Assembly: GCF_900102895.1 (NCBI RefSeq)
Contig: NZ_FNGD01000009.1
Location: 62,001-126,000 of the forward strand
Reading direction: 5' to 3'
Source of the DNA: Arthrobacter sp. ov407
GTDB taxonomy: Bacteria; Actinomycetota; Actinomycetes; Actinomycetales; Micrococcaceae
DNA length: 64,000 nucleotides
Below are positions 7,697 to 20,088 of this stretch, one piece after another. Each line of letters begins with the position of its first letter. The first letter of the stretch is position 1. Below the pieces are notes generated by a model, which worked only from the letters and a program-made list of their open reading frames with translations, was not told the origin of the DNA and ran no database searches. The translations under genes and the position numbers were made by a program.

Positions 7697-7738
7697 AAAA
7701 GGGAGGATCTCCGCCAACCGGCGGAGATCCTCCCTTTT
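7697..7738. terminator. bidirectional terminator between pdtaR and pyk
   Basis: A stem of about 19 bp (AAAAGGGAGGATCTCCGCC and its complement) with an AACC loop ends in TTTT on the plus strand and, read the other way, also in a U-run. It lies between two convergent genes and can serve both. Confidence 0.9.
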
Positions 7739-7756
7739 GCGTTCAAGCTTTCAGAA

Positions 7757-9259
7757 CTAGGCCTGGGCCCGGTTCTTCTTCTTCTTTTCCGGCCACGGGC
7801 CGACCTTGTCCTTGGCCACGGCTGGTTCGCCCTGGCCGCCGAAGTCGGCGAGGTCGCCCACCTTGTGGACCTTCAGCAGGTTCGTCGAACCGGCCTTTCC
7901 GGGAGGCGAACCGGCGGCGATGACCACCAGGTCACCGTCCTCGACGACCTTCAGCTCCAGCAGGCTGCGGTCAACCTGGGCCGTCATCTCGTCGGTGTGG
8001 CCGACCATCGGGACCAGGACCGGCTGGATGCCCCACGTCAGCGCGAGCTGGTTCCAGACGTGCTCCACCGGGGTGAAGGCGAAGACCGGCTTGATGGGGC
8101 GCAACCGCGAGAGGCGGCGTGCCGAGTCACCGGACTGGGTGAAGGTACAGATGTACTTCGCTTCCAGCTGGTCGGCGATCTCGACGGCGGCCCGGGTGAT
8201 GGCACCGCCGCGGGTCTTGGGCTTGGTGCCCAACGGGGGAACGCGCTCCAGGCCGTGCTCTTCGGTGGACTCGATGATCCGGGCCATGGTCTTGACCGTC
8301 TCGATCGGGAACTTGCCCACGCTGGTCTCGCCGGACAGCATCACCGCGTCGGCACCGTCGAGCACCGCGTTGGCGCAGTCGGAGGCCTCGGCGCGGGTCG
8401 GGCGCGGGTTCTCGATCATGGACTCGAGGACCTGGGTGGCCACGATGACCGGCTTGGCCCAGCGGCGGGCCAGTTCGATGGCGCGCTTCTGGACGATCGG
8501 CACTTCCTCGAGGGGAAGCTCCACGCCGAGGTCGCCACGGGCCACCATGATGGCGTCGAAGGCGTCGATGATCTCGTGCAGCTGCTCCACGGCCTGCGGC
8601 TTCTCAATCTTGGCGATCACCGGCACGCGGCGGCCTTCTTCGTCCATGATCTCGTGGACGCGCTTGATGTCCGAGGCATCCCGGACGAAGGACAGGGCAA
8701 CCATGTCCACGCCGCGGCGCATGGCCCAGCGCAGATCGTCCTCGTCCTTTTCGCTCAGCGCCGGCACGTTGACCGCAACGCCGGGCAGGTTGATGCCCTT
8801 GTTGTTGGAAACCCAGCCGCCAACAATCACCTGGGCAACCACCTTGACGTCGTCGACGTCGATCGCGCGGAGGGCGACCTTGCCGTCGTCGATCAGCAGG
8901 GCATCGCCGGGGTTGACGTCCTCGGTGAGGCTCTTGAGCGTGGTGGAGCAGATGTCCTTGGTGCCGGGCACGTCCTCGGTGGTGATCGTGAACGTGTCAC
9001 CGACCTCCAGGAGGTGCGGTCCGTCGACGAAGCGGCCCAGGCGAATCTTCGGGCCCTGCAGGTCGGCCATGATCGCCACGGCCTTGCCGAGCTGGGCCGC
9101 TGCCTTGCGGACGTTCTCGTAGGTGTTGTCGTGCACGGAGTAATCGCCGTGGCTCATGTTCATGCGTGCCACGTCGACGCCGGCTTCCAGCACTGCAAGC
9201 GTGTTCTCAAAGCTTGCGATTGCCGGTCCGAAAGTGGCCACGATTTTAGCGCGTCTCAT
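7757..9259 (-). CDS. pyk: pyruvate kinase
   Basis: This 500-residue enzyme converts phosphoenolpyruvate and ADP to pyruvate and ATP in the last step of glycolysis. Signature stretches are the N-terminal KIVATFGPA with RMNMSHG, the Mg/K site with IAKIEKPQA, MVARGDLGVELPLEEVP, and the active-site helix VIVATQVLESM followed by NPRPTRAEASD. The C-terminal domain (about 345-470) carries the allosteric site, and a basic tail KKKKNRAQA ends the protein. No clear Shine-Dalgarno lies before the ATG; instead TAGGGT sits six bases upstream, suggesting a leaderless transcript. It is transcribed alone, 70 bases from gltD. Confidence 0.97.
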   Translation of the reverse strand: MRRAKIVATFGPAIASFENTLAVLEAGVDVARMNMSHGDYSVHDNTYENVRKAAAQLGKAVAIMADLQGPKIRLGRFVDGPHLLEVGDTFTITTEDVPGTKDICSTTLKSLTEDVNPGDALLIDDGKVALRAIDVDDVKVVAQVIVGGWVSNNKGINLPGVAVNVPALSEKDEDDLRWAMRRGVDMVALSFVRDASDIKRVHEIMDEEGRRVPVIAKIEKPQAVEQLHEIIDAFDAIMVARGDLGVELPLEEVPIVQKRAIELARRWAKPVIVATQVLESMIENPRPTRAEASDCANAVLDGADAVMLSGETSVGKFPIETVKTMARIIESTEEHGLERVPPLGTKPKTRGGAITRAAVEIADQLEAKYICTFTQSGDSARRLSRLRPIKPVFAFTPVEHVWNQLALTWGIQPVLVPMVGHTDEMTAQVDRSLLELKVVEDGDLVVIAAGSPPGKAGSTNLLKVHKVGDLADFGGQGEPAVAKDKVGPWPEKKKKNRAQA

Positions 9260-9328
9260 ATACCTACCCTAGTGGTCTGTTGCATGGATTAAGTTGAAGT
9301 GCGGATGAATCACGGAGGTCCTGTTGGA

Positions 9329-10778
<1,450 letters not shown>

Positions 10779-10786
<8 letters not shown>

Positions 10787-13700
10787 CGGTCACCTCCAGG
10801 ATTCGAGACCAAACTTCTTCGCCGTCGGGGTCCAGGCCCTCTTCGATGGCGTCAAGACGGGTTTGCAGGACGGCCGCGTAGTCGCGCGGCAGCACCTTGG
10901 TGATGCGGGCTGCGGTGTCATCGAAGTTTTCGAGGAGCCGTGCCGCGAGCAGCGATTCGGTTTCCTCGAGGTGCTTGACGAGCAGCGCGTGGACGATGTC
11001 GCGGTCCTCGGCGTCGAGCTCGAGCAGCTGCAGCTCGCCGGACTCGAGGGCCTGCTTGTTGACGCGTTCGGTCTGCAGGTCCAGCACATAAGCCGTGCCA
11101 CCGGACATGCCGGCACCGAAGTTGCGGCCAGTGCGGCCGATGATGAGCGTCTGGCCGCCGGTCATGTACTCGCAGCCGTGGTCCCCGATGCCCTCGGCCA
11201 CCGCGGTGGCGCCCGAGTTGCGGACCATGAAGCGTTCGCCCACCTGGCCGCGCAGGAACATTTCACCGCTCGTGGCGCCATAGCCGATCACGTTGCCCGC
11301 GATCACGTTGCGTTCGGCCGGGAAAACGTTGGTGCGGTCCGGCCGGACGATGATGCGGCCGCCGGACAGTCCCTTGCCGACGTAGTCGTTGGAGTCGCCG
11401 AACATGCGCAGCGTGATGCCGGCCGGCAGGAACGCCCCGAGTGACTGGCCGGCGGTGCCATTGAGCGTGATGTCAATGGTGTCCGTGGCCAGGACGTCGG
11501 TGCTGAAGGTCTTCGTGACGACGTGGCCGAGCATGGTGCCGACGGAGCGGTCCGTGTTGATGACGTTCACGGAGATCTTCACCGGCGTGCGGTCACTCAG
11601 CGCTTCGGCTGCCATGGCGATCAGGCGTTGGTCGAAGTGCTTGTCGAGTTCGTGGTTCTGGCCGGTGAGGTTGCGCAGCGGCGCGTCCTTGTCGAACTCG
11701 AGGCCGTGCAGGATCGGATCCAGGTCCAGCCCTTCGGCCTTCCAGTGGTTGATCGCGTCGCGGGAGTCGAGCATCTCGGCATGGCCGATCGCCTCCTCGA
11801 TGCTGCGGAAACCCAGTTCCGCGAGGATTTCGCGGACTTCCTCGGCCAGGAATTCGAAGAAATTCACCACGAATTCGGGCTTGCCGTTGAACCTGGAGCG
11901 CAGCTCGGGGTTCTGCGTCGCGACGCCGACCGGGCAGGTGTCCAGGTGGCAGACGCGCATCATGATGCAGCCGGAGACCACCAGCGGAGCGGTGGCGAAA
12001 CCAAATTCCTCGCCGCCGAGCAGCGCGGCGATCACGACGTCGCGGCCGGTCTTGAGCTGCCCATCGACCTGCACCACCACACGGTCACGCAGGCCGTTGA
12101 GCATGAGGGTCTGCTGGGTCTCGGCGAGGCCGAGTTCCCACGGGACACCGGCGTGCTTGAGCGAGTTCAGCGGGGAGGCGCCCGTACCGCCGTCGTGTCC
12201 GGAAACCAGCACGACGTCGGCCTTGGCCTTGGTGACGCCGGCCGCCACGGTGCCGATCCCGACCTCGGAGACGAGCTTGACGTGCACCCGGGCCGAGGGG
12301 TTGGCGCGCTTGGCGTCGTAGATCAGCTGCGCGAGATCCTCGATCGAGTAGATGTCGTGGTGCGGGGGCGGCGAAATCAGGCCGACGCCGGGGGTCGAGT
12401 GCCGCGTGCGGGCCACCCAGGGGTAGACCTTCTGCGCCATCAGCTGGCCGCCTTCGCCGGGCTTGGCACCCTGCGCCATCTTGATCTGGATGTCGTCCGC
12501 GTTGGACAGGTACAGGCTGGTGACGCCGAAGCGGCCGGAGGCGATCTGCTTGACCGCGGAACGGCGGGTGGGATCGAGCAGGCGGTCCACGTCCTCGCCG
12601 CCTTCACCGGTGTTCGACTTGCCGCCCAACCGGTTCATGGCGATCGCCAGGGTCTCGTGGGCTTCCTTGGAGATGGAGCCGTAGCTCATGGCGCCGGTGG
12701 AGAACCGCTTTACGATGCTGGAAACCGGTTCCACTTCCTCAAGCGGCACCGCGGGACGGGAACCGGCCTTGAACTTCAGCAGCCCGCGCAGGGTCATGAG
12801 GTTCTCGGACTGGTCGTCAACGCCGCGGGTGTAGGCCTTGAAGATGTCGTAGCGGCGTTCACGCGTGGCGTGCTGGAGCCGGAAGACGGTTTCCGGGTTG
12901 AACAGGTGGGGTTCGCCGTCGCGGCGCCACTGGTATTCGCCGCCGCCGAGCAGGGGCTGGTGCGGCAGTTCGATGCCGTTCTCGGGGTAGGCCATGCGGT
13001 GCCGTGCCAGGACTTCGGCGGCAATGACATCGAGGCCGACGCCGCCGAGCTGGGAATGGGTGCCGGAGAAGTACTCGTCCACCAGGTCCTGGCCGAGGCC
13101 GAGCGCTTCGAAGGTCTGGGCACCGGTGTAGGAGGCCACGGTGGAGATGCCCATCTTGGACATGATCTTCAGGACGCCCTTGCCGAGGCCCTTGATCAGG
13201 TTGTAGACGCCGTCCTGCGGGGTGACCCCCACGACGTCGCCGGAGGCGATGAGCTGCTCCACGGATTCCATGGCCAGGTACGGGTTCACGGCGGAGGCGC
13301 CGTAGCCGATGAGTACGGCCACGTGGTGCGTCTCGCGGACGTCGCCGGCCTCCACCACGAGGGCGGTCTTGGTCCGGTTGGCGCTGCGCAGCAGGTGGTG
13401 GTGAACGGCGCTGACGAGCAGCAGGGACGGGATCGGCGCCCACTGGGCGTTCGAGTCACGGTCCGAGAGCACCACGTACTGGACGCCGCGGTTGATGGCG
13501 CCGGAGACCTGCTCGCAGATTTCGGTGAGCCGGGCGCGGAGGGCGTTCTCGCCGCCTTCCGGGCGGTACAGTCCGCGGACCTTCATGGCGACCCTGCCGC
13601 CGTCGGCGCTCTCGATGTTCGCGATCTTGGCGAGCTGGTCGTTGTTGATCACGGGGAAAGGCAGCGAGACCTGCGGCTGCCGGACCTGTTTGGTGTCCAG

Positions 13701-15395
13701 CAGGTTGCCGTTCGGGCCGATTGCGCACGTCAGGGACGTGACGAGCTCTTCACGGATGGCGTCCAGCGGCGGGTTGGTGACCTGCGCGAAGGACTGCACG
13801 AAGTAGTCGAAGAGCAGCCGCGGGCGCTTGGACAGCACAGCCACGGGAGTGTCGGAGCCCATGGCGCCGAGCGGTTCGGCGCCGGTGCGGGCCATCGGGC
13901 CCAGCAGGATCTTCAGTTCCTCGGTGGTGTAGCCGAAGGTCCGCTGGCGGATGTTGACCGAGGCGGCGGTGTGCACGACGTGCTCGCGTTCGGGCAGGTG
14001 GTTGAGGTCGATCAGGTTTTCCTTGACCCAGTCGGCCCAGGGATTCGCGGCGGCGACCTCGGCCTTGACCTCGGCGTCGTCGATAATCCGGCCGGCCCCG
14101 GTGTCCACCAGGAACATCTTGCCCGGCGAGACGCGGCCCTTCTTGACCACTTTGGAGGGTTCGACGTCGATCACGCCGACCTCGGAGGCGAAGATAATGA
14201 GGCCGTCTTCGGTGATCCAGTACCGGCCCGGGCGCAGCCCGTTGCGGTCCAGCGTGGCGCCGACCAGGTTGCCGTCCGTGAAGGAGACGGCCGCCGGGCC
14301 GTCCCACGGCTCCATGAGCATCGAGTGGTACTCGTAGAAGGCGCGGCGGGCCGGATCCATGGTGGCGTGGTTTTCCCAGGCCTCCGGGATCATCATCATG
14401 ATCGAGTGCGTGATGGGCCGGCCGGAGAGCCAGAGCAGCTCCGCAACCTCATCGAACGAGGCCGAGTCCGAGGCGCCCGGGGTGCAGATCGGGTACAGCT
14501 CTTCGGGTGAGTCCCCGAGCAGCCGGCTGGACAGCTGCGACTGCCGTGCCCGCATCCAGTTGCGGTTGCCCTTGACCGTGTTGATCTCACCGTTGTGCGC
14601 GATCGTGCGGAACGGCTGGGCCAGGGGCCAGGACGGGAACGTGTTGGTGGAGAAGCGCGAGTGGACGATCGCGAGCTTGGTCTTGAAGCGCTTGTCCGAA
14701 AGGTCCGGGTAGAACGGCTCCAGCTGCGCGGTGGTGAGCATGCCCTTGTAGACGATGGTCCGGGAGGACAGCGACGGGAAGTACACGCCGAACTTGTTCT
14801 GGGCGCGCTTGCGGATCCGCCAGGCGCGGGAATCGAGCTCGTTGCGCTCGAGGGTTTCGCCGCTGCTGGAAGCGAAGAACGGCTGCGCAAAGTACGGCAT
14901 GCAAGCCCGGGCCATGGCCCCGACCAGGTCGGCCACGATCGGGACTTCGCGCCAGCCAAGGACGGTCAGGCCCTCGTCCGCGGCGAGGCCTTCGATGCCG
15001 GACCGGGCGGCGTCGGATTCGCGCTGCTCGGCGGGCAGGAACGCCGTTCCGACGATGTATTGGCCGGGGGCCGGAAGTTCGAAGTCTGTGACCGCGCGGA
15101 AGAATTCGTCCGGCACCTGCATGAGGAGGCCGGCGCCGTCGCCGGTACCTTCATCGGCGCCCACGGCACCGCGGTGCTCGAGATTGCGCAGGGCGGTCAG
15201 GGCGGCGTCGACGATGTCATAGCCGGGTTCGCCGCGGAGCGTGGCGATGATGGCCAGGCCGCAGGCGTCCTTCTCGTTCTCCGGGTTGTAGAGACCGGCA
15301 GCGGCTGGAATCGCCGCGAACCGGCTGAAGGGTGACGCGGCAGCCGGGGTCGGGTCCGGATCGGACCAGCTGGGGCTGTGAAGAGTTTGGGTCAT
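10779..15395 (-). CDS. gltB: glutamate synthase, large (alpha) subunit
   Basis: This 1538-residue subunit converts 2-oxoglutarate and glutamine to two glutamate. Domains in order: a glutamine amidotransferase type 2 domain whose nucleophile Cys45 (KDACGLAII) is preceded by a 44-residue stretch, presumably a cleaved propeptide; a central domain; the FMN-binding synthase barrel ([11 protein letters not shown], then [12 protein letters not shown]); a 3Fe-4S motif CHLDTCPVG; and the C-terminal beta-helix domain. The ATG at 15395 is chosen because AGGAGGAAGGA lies 8-18 bases upstream; the frame is open 23 codons further but without a ribosome-binding site. It forms the ammonium-assimilation operon with gltD. 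Confidence 0.96.
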
Positions 15396-15550
15396 TGGAG
15401 ACGTCCTTCCTCCTGATCGTGCGTATGGGAGGGACAACATTGGCCCCACTCGGCACGCCGGCATGTGACGGGCGCAACAGAGTGTTTTCTAACTGGAATT
15501 GTAGGCCAGCCCGGCCTCCTGTACTAACAGTTACGCAGGTGCTGGCCCGG

Positions 15551-15589
15551 GCTTGCATGGACAGCGTCTATCTGCTGTCCGCAGCAAGC
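15551..15589. repeat. interrupted inverted repeat downstream of lgt
   Basis: A seven-base stem GGACAGC/GCTGTCC is enclosed in a second one, GCTTGC/GCAAGC. It lies between the lgt stop and the gltB start. It could end the trp-lgt transcript, but no U-tract is present. Confidence 0.35.
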
Positions 15590-15660
15590 CCTCTTGCCAC
15601 GACGCTGTGGAGTCGGGTCCTGCGAGCGGTGGCTCCGCAACCCGAGATACCGGCGCTGAG

Positions 15661-16956
15661 CTACTTGGTGCCCTCAGCCTCCGGCGCGGTTCCAGTTCCC
15701 TGGCGGCCGGATACTGCTCCGGCTGCCGGAGCTCCAGTGGCGGGCGCAGTGCCGCCGGTGGAGTCCTTGCCCGCATCCTCGGATGCGCGAACTGGCCCGC
15801 TTTGGTTCTCCCGGACATTAGCACGGGACTCACTATCTGAGACAGCAGAGTCCGCATGGCGGATGGTTGTTGCGTCCGCGGGAACGGTGGCGCGGTCGGC
15901 GTCGGTGGCTTCAGCGTCCGTCTTTGACTCTGCCGGGTTCGTCTCTGCCGGGTTCGTCTCTGCCGTCTTTGTCTCCGCCGTCTCAGCATCTGCCGTCTTT
16001 GTCTCAACCGCCGTCGGCTCCGCCGGCTCAGTCTCCACCGGCTTTGTCTCCACCGGCCCGCGGCCCGGGAGGAACGGGGTGTCCGGCTCGGACGGCTTGC
16101 GCAGCCCGAGGATGATGAAGGCCAGCAGGGCTCCAGCAAAGACGATGATGCTGGTCCAGACGTTGAGCCTGGTGGTGATCCCGAAGAGGCTGATCTGCTC
16201 GGCGTCGTCGATCCGCATGGCCTCGATCCAGACCCTGCCCAGGGTGTAGTACATGGCGTAGACGCAGAAGAGGCGCCCCCGGCGGAAGTTGAATTTCCGG
16301 TCCAGGGCCAGCAGGATCAGCACACCAGCCAGGTTCCACAGCGACTCGTAGAGGAATGTCGGGTGGAAAAGCGTGTCTGCCGGCATGCCCGGAGGGAAGT
16401 TCGGGTTGTTGGGATCGATCTGCAGTCCCCACGGAAGCGTGGTTGGCCCGCCGAAGAGCTCCTGGTTGAAGTAGTTGCCCCACCGGCCAATCGCCTGGGC
16501 GAGCAGCAGCCCGGGAGCCGCAGCGTCCATGAAGGCGCTCAGCTTCACCCCGGCTCGCCGGCACCCGATCCAGGCGCCCACGGCGCCCAGCAGGACGGCG
16601 CCCCAGATGCCCAGGCCGCCGCGCTGGATCTGCGGAATCAGGGACAGATCTCCCGTGCCATCGAATCCTGGTCCGAAGTAGGCATCCGGGGAGGAGAACA
16701 CGTGGTAGAGCCGGCCGCCGATGATGCCGAACGGGATGGCCCAGATGGCGATGTCCCAAACGCTGCCCTCAGGTGCGCCGCGGCGCGCCCAGCGGACGGA
16801 GGTGAGCCACAAGCCGGCAATGATGCCGGCGAGGATGCACAGCGCGTAGGCGTGGATGCGCAGGGCCCCCCACGGCAGCGGGATGTCGAATCCGGACCAG
16901 CTGGGGCTCGGAATGCTCGCGGGAATCATCGCCGCCGCGTGGAGGACTGACTGCAT
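15661..16956 (-). CDS. lgt: prolipoprotein diacylglyceryl transferase with long repeat tail
   Basis: Lgt transfers diacylglycerol from phosphatidylglycerol to the lipobox cysteine of prolipoproteins in the membrane. The core (residues about 1-287) has seven predicted membrane segments, the conserved HAYALC start, GGRLYHV and the signature GRWGNYFNQELFGGPT at 157-172, plus RVWIEAMRID near 241. The remaining 145 residues are a soluble, disordered tail rich in Thr, Glu, Pro and Ala, with near-repeats such as ETKPVETEPAE and ETKTAETNPAE (about 302-350). Typical Lgt ends soon after the last membrane segment, though actinobacterial ones often have tails. The start lies three bases after the trpA stop region, so it ends the trp transcript. 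Confidence 0.95.
   Translation of the reverse strand: MQSVLHAAAMIPASIPSPSWSGFDIPLPWGALRIHAYALCILAGIIAGLWLTSVRWARRGAPEGSVWDIAIWAIPFGIIGGRLYHVFSSPDAYFGPGFDGTGDLSLIPQIQRGGLGIWGAVLLGAVGAWIGCRRAGVKLSAFMDAAAPGLLLAQAIGRWGNYFNQELFGGPTTLPWGLQIDPNNPNFPPGMPADTLFHPTFLYESLWNLAGVLILLALDRKFNFRRGRLFCVYAMYYTLGRVWIEAMRIDDAEQISLFGITTRLNVWTSIIVFAGALLAFIILGLRKPSEPDTPFLPGRGPVETKPVETEPAEPTAVETKTADAETAETKTAETNPAETNPAESKTDAEATDADRATVPADATTIRHADSAVSDSESRANVRENQSGPVRASEDAGKDSTGGTAPATGAPAAGAVSGRQGTGTAPEAEGTK
15907..16053 (-). repeat. in-frame repeats in the Lgt tail (ETKxAET/NPAE units)
   Basis: This part of lgt consists of related 12-21-base units encoding ETK, ETN and NPAE blocks. In-frame unit gain or loss would change tail length without breaking the enzyme. 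Confidence 0.6.
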
Positions 16957-16959
16957 TGC

Positions 16960-17793
16960 TTACGCTTCTTCCTTGGTAAGGCCGGTGCTGAGGTCTTTCG
17001 TCAAGGAGGCTACCGCATCCACGCCGCCGTCCCGGATGGCCGCGACGAGGGCGGTGCCCACAATCACGCCCTCCGCATACTCGGCGATCTCGCGGACCTG
17101 GCCGGCGTTGGAGACGCCGAGGCCCACGCAGACGCGTTCGGCGCCCGCGGCATGCGCTGCGGCGACAACGTTCCTGGCCGCCGAGCTGACCGAGGTCCGG
17201 GCGCCGGTGACGCCCATGATGGAGACGGCGTATACGAAGCCGCGGCTCGCATCGACAGTGCGCTTCATGCGTTCCGGGGAAGACGAGGGAGCCACGAGGA
17301 ACACCCGGTCCAGTCCGTACTTGTCGGAGGCTGCCATCCATTCGGCGGCCTCGTCAGGGATGAGGTCGGGCGTGATCAGCCCGGCTCCCCCGGCCTCGGC
17401 CAGGCGGCGGGAGAACTCGTCCACGCCCATCCGGACCACGGGGTTCCAGTAGGTCATGACCAGCACGGCGGCGTCGGTCTTGCTCGTGATGCCGCGGACG
17501 ACGTCGAAGACCTCCCGGACGTGGAAGCCCTTCGCGAGGGCCTCCGTCGTGGCCGCCTGGATGACCTGGCCGTCCATGACCGGATCGGAGTACGGGATGC
17601 CGATCTCGATGAGGTCGGCGCCGTTCTCGGCCAGGGCGATGCCGGCGGCAATGGTGTCTTCAACGCTCGGGTAACCGGCGGGCAGGTAGCCGATCAGGGC
17701 CGCCCGGCCCTGGGCACGGGCGCGATCAATGGCCGCGGCCGACTTGCTGGCATTCTGCGCGGCGTTCTCGTTGCCGTCCTGGCTGATGCTCAC
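16960..17793 (-). CDS. trpA: tryptophan synthase, alpha subunit
   Basis: This 277-residue subunit cleaves indole-3-glycerol phosphate to indole and glyceraldehyde 3-phosphate, and passes indole through a tunnel to TrpB. The TIM-barrel landmarks are [12 protein letters not shown], the catalytic Glu and Asp in [16 protein letters not shown], and [13 protein letters not shown] at the phosphate site. Its ATG overlaps the trpB stop by four bases (ATGA), coupling the two subunits. lgt begins three bases after its stop. Confidence 0.97.
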   Translation of the reverse strand: MSISQDGNENAAQNASKSAAAIDRARAQGRAALIGYLPAGYPSVEDTIAAGIALAENGADLIEIGIPYSDPVMDGQVIQAATTEALAKGFHVREVFDVVRGITSKTDAAVLVMTYWNPVVRMGVDEFSRRLAEAGGAGLITPDLIPDEAAEWMAASDKYGLDRVFLVAPSSSPERMKRTVDASRGFVYAVSIMGVTGARTSVSSAARNVVAAAHAAGAERVCVGLGVSNAGQVREIAEYAEGVIVGTALVAAIRDGGVDAVASLTKDLSTGLTKEEA

Positions 17794-19154
17794 AGCTGTT
17801 CCCCCTCTTTGGCGATTTCGGCTTCAGGCGAGTCCTGGTCCAGCAGGTCGAACCATTCCGCGGCGGTGGCCACGTCCTTGTCGCCGCGGCCGGAGAGGTT
17901 CACGAGCACAATCTTGTCGGACGCGCCTGCGGCGTCCTCCGCGGCGAGCCGCTGCCCCACCTTGATGGCGCCGGCCAGGGCGTGGGCAGACTCGATGGCG
18001 GGGATGATGCCCTCGGTGCGGCACAGGAGCCGAAAGGCCTCCATGGCTTCACTGTCCGTGATGGGCTCGTAGCTGACCCGGCCGATGTCGGCGAGGTAGG
18101 AGTGCTCCGGGCCGACCCCGGGGTAGTCCAGGCCCGCGGAGATGGAGTGCGACTCGATGGTCTGGCCGTCGTCGTCCTGCATGAGGTAGGAACGCGCGCC
18201 GTGCAGAACACCCGGCTTGCCGAGGGTGATAGTGGCCGCGTGGCGTCCGGTTTCGACGCCCTCGCCGCCGGCCTCGAAGCCGTAGATCTTGACCGAGGGG
18301 TCATCGAGGAAGCCGTGGAAGATGCCGATCGCGTTGGAGCCACCGCCAATGCAGGCACAGACGGCGTCGGGAAGCTGGCCCGTCTGGTCCAGGATCTGCG
18401 CCCGGGCTTCCTCGCCGATGACTTCGTGGAAGTAGCGGACCATTGCCGGGAACGGGTGCGCGCCGGCGGCGGTGCCGAGCAGGTAATGCGTGTTGCCCAC
18501 GTTCGCAACCCAGTCGCGCAGGGCCTCGTTGATGGCGTCCTTGAGCGTCTGGGATCCGTTGGTCACCGGGATGACGGTGGCGCCTAGGAGCTCCATCCGG
18601 GCCACATTGAGGGACTGCCGGCGGCAGTCCTCGGCGCCCATGTAGACCACACATTCCAGGCCGAGCAGGGCTGCGGCCGTTGCGCTGGCAACACCGTGCT
18701 GGCCGGCACCGGTTTCGGCGATGACGCGGGTTTTGCCCATCCGCTTGGCGAGCAGCGCCTGGCCAAGGACGTTGTTGATCTTGTGTGAGCCGGTGTGGTT
18801 GAGGTCTTCGCGCTTGAGGAAGATCCGCACCCCGCCGGCGTGCTCGGCGAAGCGCTTGGCCTCGGTCAGCAGCGACGGGCGGCCCGAGTAGTTCTTGTTC
18901 AGGTCGGCGATCTGGGCCGTGAACTCCGGATCGGCCTTGGCCTTCTCGAAAGTGTCCTCGAGTTCGTCCAGGGCCGCGATGAGCGACTCAGGCATCCACC
19001 GGCCGCCGTAGTTCCCGAAGTAGGGCCCCGGGGCGTGCCGCAGGGACGGTTCGCCCTGTGCGGGATGCTCCTGGGGGCGGCCGCCCTGCAGGAACGCGTC
19101 CACGGCACTTTCGTCAGAGCCGGCTGCTGGCGCATCGACCATCAGTCTCACCAT
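17790..19154 (-). CDS. trpB: tryptophan synthase, beta subunit
   Basis: This PLP enzyme of 454 residues joins indole to serine to form tryptophan. It has the PLP lysine Lys125 in [10 protein letters not shown], the phosphate-binding loop GGGSNAIG and the Glu region IFLKREDL. The N-terminal 40 residues are a variable extension; the start at 19154 has a second ATG four codons later (19142) that is equally possible. Upstream, a perfect eight-base stem (GCGGATCT/AGATCCGC, 19175-19197) lies in the gap to trpC and may influence expression. The downstream end overlaps trpA. Confidence 0.97.
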   Translation of the reverse strand: MVRLMVDAPAAGSDESAVDAFLQGGRPQEHPAQGEPSLRHAPGPYFGNYGGRWMPESLIAALDELEDTFEKAKADPEFTAQIADLNKNYSGRPSLLTEAKRFAEHAGGVRIFLKREDLNHTGSHKINNVLGQALLAKRMGKTRVIAETGAGQHGVASATAAALLGLECVVYMGAEDCRRQSLNVARMELLGATVIPVTNGSQTLKDAINEALRDWVANVGNTHYLLGTAAGAHPFPAMVRYFHEVIGEEARAQILDQTGQLPDAVCACIGGGSNAIGIFHGFLDDPSVKIYGFEAGGEGVETGRHAATITLGKPGVLHGARSYLMQDDDGQTIESHSISAGLDYPGVGPEHSYLADIGRVSYEPITDSEAMEAFRLLCRTEGIIPAIESAHALAGAIKVGQRLAAEDAAGASDKIVLVNLSGRGDKDVATAAEWFDLLDQDSPEAEIAKEGEQL

Positions 19155-19174
19155 CCTGTTCCACTGCTAGCTTT

Positions 19175-19197
19175 GCGGATCTGCAGACGAGATCCGC
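19175..19197. repeat. inverted repeat in the trpC-trpB gap
   Basis: A perfect stem GCGGATCT/AGATCCGC with a seven-base loop lies about 20 bases before trpB. It lacks a U-tract, so it is more likely a processing, stability or spacer hairpin than a terminator. Confidence 0.4.
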
Positions 19198-19267
19198 TCA
19201 TTGTCCGGGCAAGTTGCGGGCCCGGTACCGCTCACGGTCCGGACGGAGGCGCCAGGACCGGCCGGCC

Positions 19268-20086
19268 TCAGGCGCGGGCGGCGATTGCCGTTGCGCCGGC
19301 AGCCATGAATTCGGCGATCCGCTCGCGGGGCGTCGCGTCGCTGACCAGCGCCTCGCCGACCAGGACCGCGTTGGCGCCGCGTGCCGCGTAGTGTTTGACG
19401 TCCTCGACGTCGCGCACCCCGGATTCGGCCACCACGAGGGCGCCGGCGGGAATGCCGCCGGCCAGCTCCGCGAAGACGGAACGGTCGACGTCGAGCGTCT
19501 TGAGGTTGCGCACGTTGACGCCGATGATCCGGGCCTCCGCGGCTACCGCGCGCTCGATTTCCTCGGCGGTATGCGTCTCGACCAGCACGTTCATGCCGAG
19601 GTCGCGGCTGAGGGCCGTGAACTCGCGCAGCTGGGCGTCCGAGAGCGAGGCCACAATCAGTAGGATCAGGTCGGCACCGTGGGCCCGGGCCTCCCAGATC
19701 TGGTACTCGTCCACCATGAAGTCCTTGCGCAGCAGCGGGATGTCCACTGCGGCCCGGACGGCGTCAAGGTCGTCCAGGGAGCCGCCGAAGCGGCGTTCCT
19801 CGGTCAGGACGCTGATCACGGCGGCCCCGCCGTCGGCGTACTGCGCGGCGAGGGACGCGGGATCGGCGATGTCCGCGAGCCGGCCCTTGGACGGGCTGCG
19901 GCGCTTGACCTCGGCAATGACCTTGAGCTGGTCCCGGGTGCTGGAGGTCCCGCCCAGGGCGGCCCAGGCATCACGTGCGGGTGCCGCCGCGGCGGCGCGC
20001 TCCTTCAGTTCCGCGAGCGTGACAAGACGCTGGCGCGCCTGCATATCCTCCCTGACACCGGCATTGATGTCGTCGAGAACGCTCAC
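19268..20086 (-). CDS. trpC: indole-3-glycerol-phosphate synthase
   Basis: This 272-residue TIM-barrel enzyme closes the indole ring from CdRP. Visible active-site blocks are LKVIAEVKRRSPSKG (catalytic Lys), VPLLRKDFMVDEYQI-like LLRKDFMVDEYQ, IIGVNVRNL and VVAESGV. The GTG at 20086 (VSVLDDINAG) is chosen because the family begins with this helix and the preceding gene ends two bases upstream; the open frame beyond it is in the shadow of that gene. It is a single-function TrpC, not a TrpC-TrpF fusion. Confidence 0.96.
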   Translation of the reverse strand: MSVLDDINAGVREDMQARQRLVTLAELKERAAAAAPARDAWAALGGTSSTRDQLKVIAEVKRRSPSKGRLADIADPASLAAQYADGGAAVISVLTEERRFGGSLDDLDAVRAAVDIPLLRKDFMVDEYQIWEARAHGADLILLIVASLSDAQLREFTALSRDLGMNVLVETHTAEEIERAVAAEARIIGVNVRNLKTLDVDRSVFAELAGGIPAGALVVAESGVRDVEDVKHYAARGANAVLVGEALVSDATPRERIAEFMAAGATAIAARA

Positions 20087-20088
20087 GC

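Noticed and set aside
7595..9292. 565-codon plus-strand frame opposite pyk
   Set aside because: Antisense shadow with no recognisable domain.
11523..14510. 995-codon plus-strand frame opposite gltB
   Set aside because: Composition (Gly/Val/Asp/His/Arg rich without motifs) is that of an antisense shadow of a high-GC gene.
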